Shown here: positions 8,191 to 10,528 of the stretch, one piece after another | Position numbering within the stretch: position 1 is the stretch's first letter | Layout of the letters: each line of letters begins with the position of its first letter | Assembly: GCA_035559595.1 (NCBI GenBank) | Contig: DATMBF010000044.1 | Location: 1 to 10,528, forward strand | Direction: 5' to 3' | Source of the DNA: DATMBF01 sp035559595 | GTDB taxonomy: Bacteria; Bacteroidota; Ignavibacteria; UBA10030 | DNA length: 10,528 bases | The notes under the pieces: model-generated | Told to the model about the DNA's origin: nothing | The model's database searches: none | Seen by the model: only the letters and a program-made list of their open reading frames with translations | Made by a program: the position numbers and the translations under genes

Positions 8191-9179
8191 CGAGCGCACG
8201 CGTAACACCGGGAAGAGTCGGGATTGTCCTTGGCACGCTGACCCTCATTCTTGTTGCTGTCGTTCTTGGTGGATTGTCGGTGGGCGTCAGCCTCTTCTCC
8301 CCTCTCGAAGTCATGCGCGCGCTGTTTGGTTCTGCCGATGATGCGATGACGGTCATCATCAGGGATCTTCGACTGCCCCGGGTACTGCTCGCGCTTATCA
8401 TCGGTGGCGGCCTGTCGGTCGCAGGCGCCACGTTTCAGGCATTGCTCCGCAACACACTCGCGGAGCCGTACGTGCTTGGAATCTCCAGCGGTGGAGCCGC
8501 GGGAGCGGTCGTCGCGGTTATCCTGCAGGCGGGCTCTCTCGCCCTGCCGGTTTTTTCTCTCGTCGGATCGGGACTCGTGATGATACTTGTCTACTCGCTT
8601 GGCCACAGGCGCGGCTTTCTCGACCCAAACTCACTGCTTCTCTCGGGGGTCATGGTGGGTGCTTTCTTTAATGCCTTCATCCTGTTGATCGTCGCCGTCT
8701 TCAGTCAGGAGACGAGAACAGCTTACCTCTGGCTGCTCGGCAATCTTGCCGGGGCAGACTTCGCTTCGGTCGGAATCGTCTCCGTGTTCATTCTTCTCGC
8801 CTCAAGTATTCTCGTTCTCCACGCGAAGTCCTTCAACTTGATCGCTATGGGTGAGGAGAGTGCAATGTTCCTGGGAGCGGACGTTGAAACGCTCAAGCGA
8901 CTTTCGTACATAGCGGCGTCGGTGGTTACCGGCCTTGCTGTTTCTGTCAGCGGAGTGATCGGGTTTGTCGGACTCATTGTTCCTCATTCCTGCAGGCTGC
9001 TCTTTGGGCCGGATCATCGTTTGCTTCTGCCGGCTTCATTTCTGGTTGGGGGATCGTTTCTGATCCTGTGCGACATTATTTCCCGCGTGGCGCTTGCGCC
9101 GACGGAAATCCCCATCGGCGCAATCACTGCTGTTCTTGGTGCTCCGTTCTTCATTGTTCTTCTGAAAAAAAGTTCGTAA
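8187..9179 (+). CDS. FecCD/BtuC-family ABC transporter permease (iron-siderophore, heme or cobalamin type)
   Basis: This 330-residue inner-membrane protein has about nine or ten hydrophobic segments, as expected for the type II importer permeases that work as homodimers with an ATPase and a periplasmic binding protein. Family motifs are LRLPRVLLALIIGGGLSVAG (61-80), FQALLRNTLAEPYVLGISSG (83-102), WLLGNL (182-187), MGEESAMFLGADV (221-233, the cytoplasmic loop region that docks on the ATPase), GFVGLIVPHSCRLLFGPDHR (259-278) and EIPIGAITAVLGAPFF (307-322). The ATG at 8187 is preferred to an in-frame GTG at 8163 because it forms an ATGA overlap with the obg stop. No binding-protein or ATPase gene is adjacent; the next gene is an unrelated hydrolase. 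The substrate cannot be read from the sequence. Only translational coupling to obg is visible. Confidence 0.94.
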   Translation: MTSARVTPGRVGIVLGTLTLILVAVVLGGLSVGVSLFSPLEVMRALFGSADDAMTVIIRDLRLPRVLLALIIGGGLSVAGATFQALLRNTLAEPYVLGISSGGAAGAVVAVILQAGSLALPVFSLVGSGLVMILVYSLGHRRGFLDPNSLLLSGVMVGAFFNAFILLIVAVFSQETRTAYLWLLGNLAGADFASVGIVSVFILLASSILVLHAKSFNLIAMGEESAMFLGADVETLKRLSYIAASVVTGLAVSVSGVIGFVGLIVPHSCRLLFGPDHRLLLPASFLVGGSFLILCDIISRVALAPTEIPIGAITAVLGAPFFIVLLKKSS

Positions 9180-9211
9180 GCGGGAATTCCAAAAGGCCCG
9201 TTCTTGTTAGA

Positions 9212-9230
9212 TAGCTTTGGCATTCGCCAA
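9212..9230 (+). promoter_or_regulatory. Candidate -7 box and overlapping inverted repeat upstream of the MBL-fold hydrolase
   Basis: TAGCTTTG (9212-9219) is a perfect match to the -7 box TAnnTTTG, but no TTG is found 19-21 nt upstream; the nearest candidate, TTC at 9187, is 22 nt away. Overlapping it, TTGGC-ATTC-GCCAA (9217-9230) is a 5-bp inverted repeat across the predicted start region, where a repressor could sit. Both could be chance; the observation is weak. Confidence 0.25.
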
Positions 9231-9274
9231 TATCGTTGATGGAAATTCGTCTTAAAAAGAAAACGAAAGAAACT

Positions 9275-10267
9275 ATGTCCCAAAGTCGTCGCAAATTCAT
9301 TTCTACGGTAGGCCTCGGTCTTGTTGCTCCAGCAACGTTTTTGCCTCAGGATGTACGACCCAAACGTTCGCGTTGGGATCTTATTTTTTCCAGTCACGAA
9401 ACCGAGCCGGCCACGCTCAAGCCGAATCCCGCCTCCTGGGAGAACAGCACGATCACCGCTGCATGGATCGGTCACGCCACGGTATTGATCAATTTTTTCG
9501 GGACGAAGATCATTACCGATCCGGTTTTCTCCAACCGTATTGGCATCAATCTGCTCGGTCTGACCACGGTCGGCCCAAACCGTCTCGTCGCTCCAGCGAT
9601 GACAATCGAAGAACTTCCCTCCATCGATCTCATCCTGCTTTCACATGCCCACATGGATCATCTCGATGGACCTTCGCTGGCAAAATTTGGTCGCGATATT
9701 CCGATCATCCTTGCAAAGAACACCATTGATGTCATCGACCACTTTGGTTGGAAAAAGGCATATGAATTAGATTGGGGAGAGAAGATTGTCGTTGCAGATG
9801 TCGAAGTCGAGGCGATACGTGTAAAGCATTTCGGATGGAGGTATCCATGGGAGGTTGATCGGTCGAGGGGGAATTGGAACGGGCGGAGCTTCAACGCCTA
9901 TGTGATCTCAAAGAATGGAAGAAGAATTGTGTTCGGCGGAGACACGGCTTATCAGGAGTATTTCAAAGAAATCGAGGACAGCAAGCAGCCAATTGACCTG
10001 GCGATGATGCCCATAGGGGCATATGATCCATGGATATTCAATCATGCCAATCCGGAACAAGCGCTTGAGATGACGCATCATATGGGCGCGCGGGCGATTC
10101 TCCCGATGCACTGGAGAACATTTGTTCAAAGTGATGAGCCCACGATGGAGCCGATTGAGCGATTGAAGAAAGCAATAGCGAGTTCCAACATCGAATTGGC
10201 GCTCGACACTATCGGCCAAACATGGAGTGTGAACAAGGAATCGATTATCAAGCAAGAACTTCCTTGA
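9275..10267 (+). CDS. Tat-exported MBL-fold metallohydrolase, UlaG/NAPE-PLD-like
   Basis: Counted from ATG 9275 the protein has 330 residues. It begins with a twin-arginine signal, SRRKFIS (4-10), followed by a short hydrophobic run, so a folded, metal-loaded enzyme is probably sent across the inner membrane or kept as a membrane anchor. The MBL fold shows AAWIGHATVLINF (62-74), TDPVFSNR (81-88), the di-metal motif SHAHMDHLD (123-131; His124, His126, Asp128, His129), His185 in VKHFGWR, Asp223 in GGDTAY, PIGAYDPW (246-253), His257 in FNHANP and His279 in LPMHW. These fit the Lactamase_B_2 group that includes UlaG, RomA-like proteins and N-acylphosphatidylethanolamine phospholipase D. A lipid phosphodiester substrate is possible but unproven. 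An in-frame ATG at 9239 would add 12 residues; 9275 is preferred because an A-rich stretch precedes it and the arginine pair then lies near the N-terminus. It is a likely single-gene unit. Confidence 0.9.
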   Translation: MSQSRRKFISTVGLGLVAPATFLPQDVRPKRSRWDLIFSSHETEPATLKPNPASWENSTITAAWIGHATVLINFFGTKIITDPVFSNRIGINLLGLTTVGPNRLVAPAMTIEELPSIDLILLSHAHMDHLDGPSLAKFGRDIPIILAKNTIDVIDHFGWKKAYELDWGEKIVVADVEVEAIRVKHFGWRYPWEVDRSRGNWNGRSFNAYVISKNGRRIVFGGDTAYQEYFKEIEDSKQPIDLAMMPIGAYDPWIFNHANPEQALEMTHHMGARAILPMHWRTFVQSDEPTMEPIERLKKAIASSNIELALDTIGQTWSVNKESIIKQELP

Positions 10268-10294
10268 CTCTGCGCTGAATACTGGCTATATTGT
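10264..10294 (+). promoter_or_regulatory. Putative promoter of the initiator tRNA gene
   Basis: TTG (10264-10266), a 20-nt spacer and TATATTGT (10287-10294) repeat the architecture seen before the TPR gene. The TTG overlaps the stop codon of the MBL-fold gene (TGA 10265-10267). A start about 5-8 nt downstream falls just before the tRNA 5' end at 10304, which fits a very short 5' leader. Confidence 0.5.
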
Positions 10295-10303
10295 ATTGAC
10301 GAT

Positions 10304-10376
<73 letters not shown>

Positions 10377-10387
10377 CACCAACGATA

Positions 10388-10444
10388 GAAGATTCCGATG
10401 GTAACAAAGCAGTCATCGCAGGATGGCTCACCATCGGAATTTTC
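10388..10444 (+). terminator. Long hairpin after tRNA-fMet, possible terminator or leader structure
   Basis: ATTCCGATGGT (10392-10402) and ACCATCGGAAT (10430-10440) are an exact 11-bp inverted repeat. It extends outward through one G:U pair and A:U, A:U and G:C pairs to a 15-bp stem (10388-10402 with 10430-10444) around a 27-nt loop. The 3' arm ends in AATTTTC, so the short T-run is partly inside the stem; this is not a classic GC-rich stem with a following T tract. A smaller hairpin (CATC-GCAG-GATG, 10414-10425) can form in the loop. It lies 11 nt after the tRNA and could end its transcript. It also covers the start of the putative next gene, so a regulatory leader role is an alternative. 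Confidence 0.45.
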
Positions 10445-10528
10445 ATTATGTAGCAGAGGGCACGGTTCTTGTCCCTGTCGACGTGGATGCCGAGGACGAA
10501 TTGGCGAATCCAGCGTTTCTTCTCAAAG
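10423..10528 (+). CDS. Possible start of an unidentified gene, cut by right window edge
   Basis: From ATG 10423 the frame stays open to the edge for 35 codons, with a stop (TAA 10402-10404) shortly upstream and no other usual start between. The peptide begins MAHHRNFHYVAEGTVLVPVD and goes on with an acidic stretch (DVDAEDELANP). From GTA at 10450 onward most codons have G in the first position, a coding-like signature not seen in the other frames. No Shine-Dalgarno is visible beyond an AGG directly abutting the ATG, and the ATG lies in the loop of the hairpin described above. I do not recognise the family. Confidence 0.4.
   Translation, partial: MAHHRNFHYVAEGTVLVPVDVDAEDELANPAFLLK

Noticed and set aside
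8175..8606. Minus-strand 143-codon frame opposite the permease
   Set aside because: It is highly charged and low in complexity (Arg, Asp, Gln), as expected of the complement of a membrane-protein gene.
9181..9208. Imperfect hairpin after the permease (CGGG...CCCG) followed by TTCTTGTT
   Set aside because: The stem is only four plus two base pairs with a four-base bulge and no real T tract, so it is too weak to call a terminator.
10398..10528. Plus-strand frame from ATG 10398 (MVTKQSSQDGSPSEF)
   Set aside because: Its composition (Cys-, Arg- and Ser-rich) and codon pattern look non-coding, and it competes with the frame from 10423, which has a coding-like first-position G bias.

Overview
The window looks like chromosomal DNA of roughly balanced base composition, densely packed with genes. 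I infer a member of the Bacteroidota/Chlorobiota/Ignavibacteriota side of the FCB group. The hints are: promoters resembling the Bacteroidota TTTG / TAnnTTTG type rather than TTGACA/TATAAT; weak or absent Shine-Dalgarno sequences at most starts; an Obg GTPase whose G4 motif is TKxD instead of NKxD; and a large periplasmic TPR protein next to a protein with a C-terminal module I associate with this group. The placement rests on recall and motifs, not on a database search.

Layout. The left part (1-2072) is a minus-strand pair: a fold-type I aminotransferase followed, with a one-base TGATG overlap, by an ECF42-type RNA polymerase sigma factor that runs off the left edge. A divergent promoter region (2073-2269) separates it from a plus-strand block of four tightly spaced genes: a 1213-residue secreted TPR protein, a 412-residue protein of unknown function, the ribosome-assembly GTPase Obg, and a FecCD/BtuC-type ABC transporter permease. 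The spacings are 5 nt, 42 nt and a 4-nt ATGA overlap, so one transcript is likely. A separate plus-strand gene follows for a Tat-exported MBL-fold hydrolase of the UlaG/NAPE-PLD-like class. After it come an initiator tRNA-fMet with its own promoter and a long hairpin. The last ~105 nt are probably the first 35 codons of another plus-strand gene.

How the parts may work together. The TPR protein and the 412-residue protein are adjacent, closely coupled and of unknown function, so they are the best candidates for an undescribed envelope-linked system. The permease has no binding protein or ATPase beside it, so its partners must be elsewhere. The aminotransferase/ECF42 pair lacks the DGPF/YCII partner usual for ECF42 on the side that can be seen. 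Three putative promoters (aminotransferase, TPR gene, tRNA-fMet) share one architecture, TTG-N20-TAnnTT. At the TPR gene the predicted transcript would start almost on the ATG, giving a leaderless mRNA.
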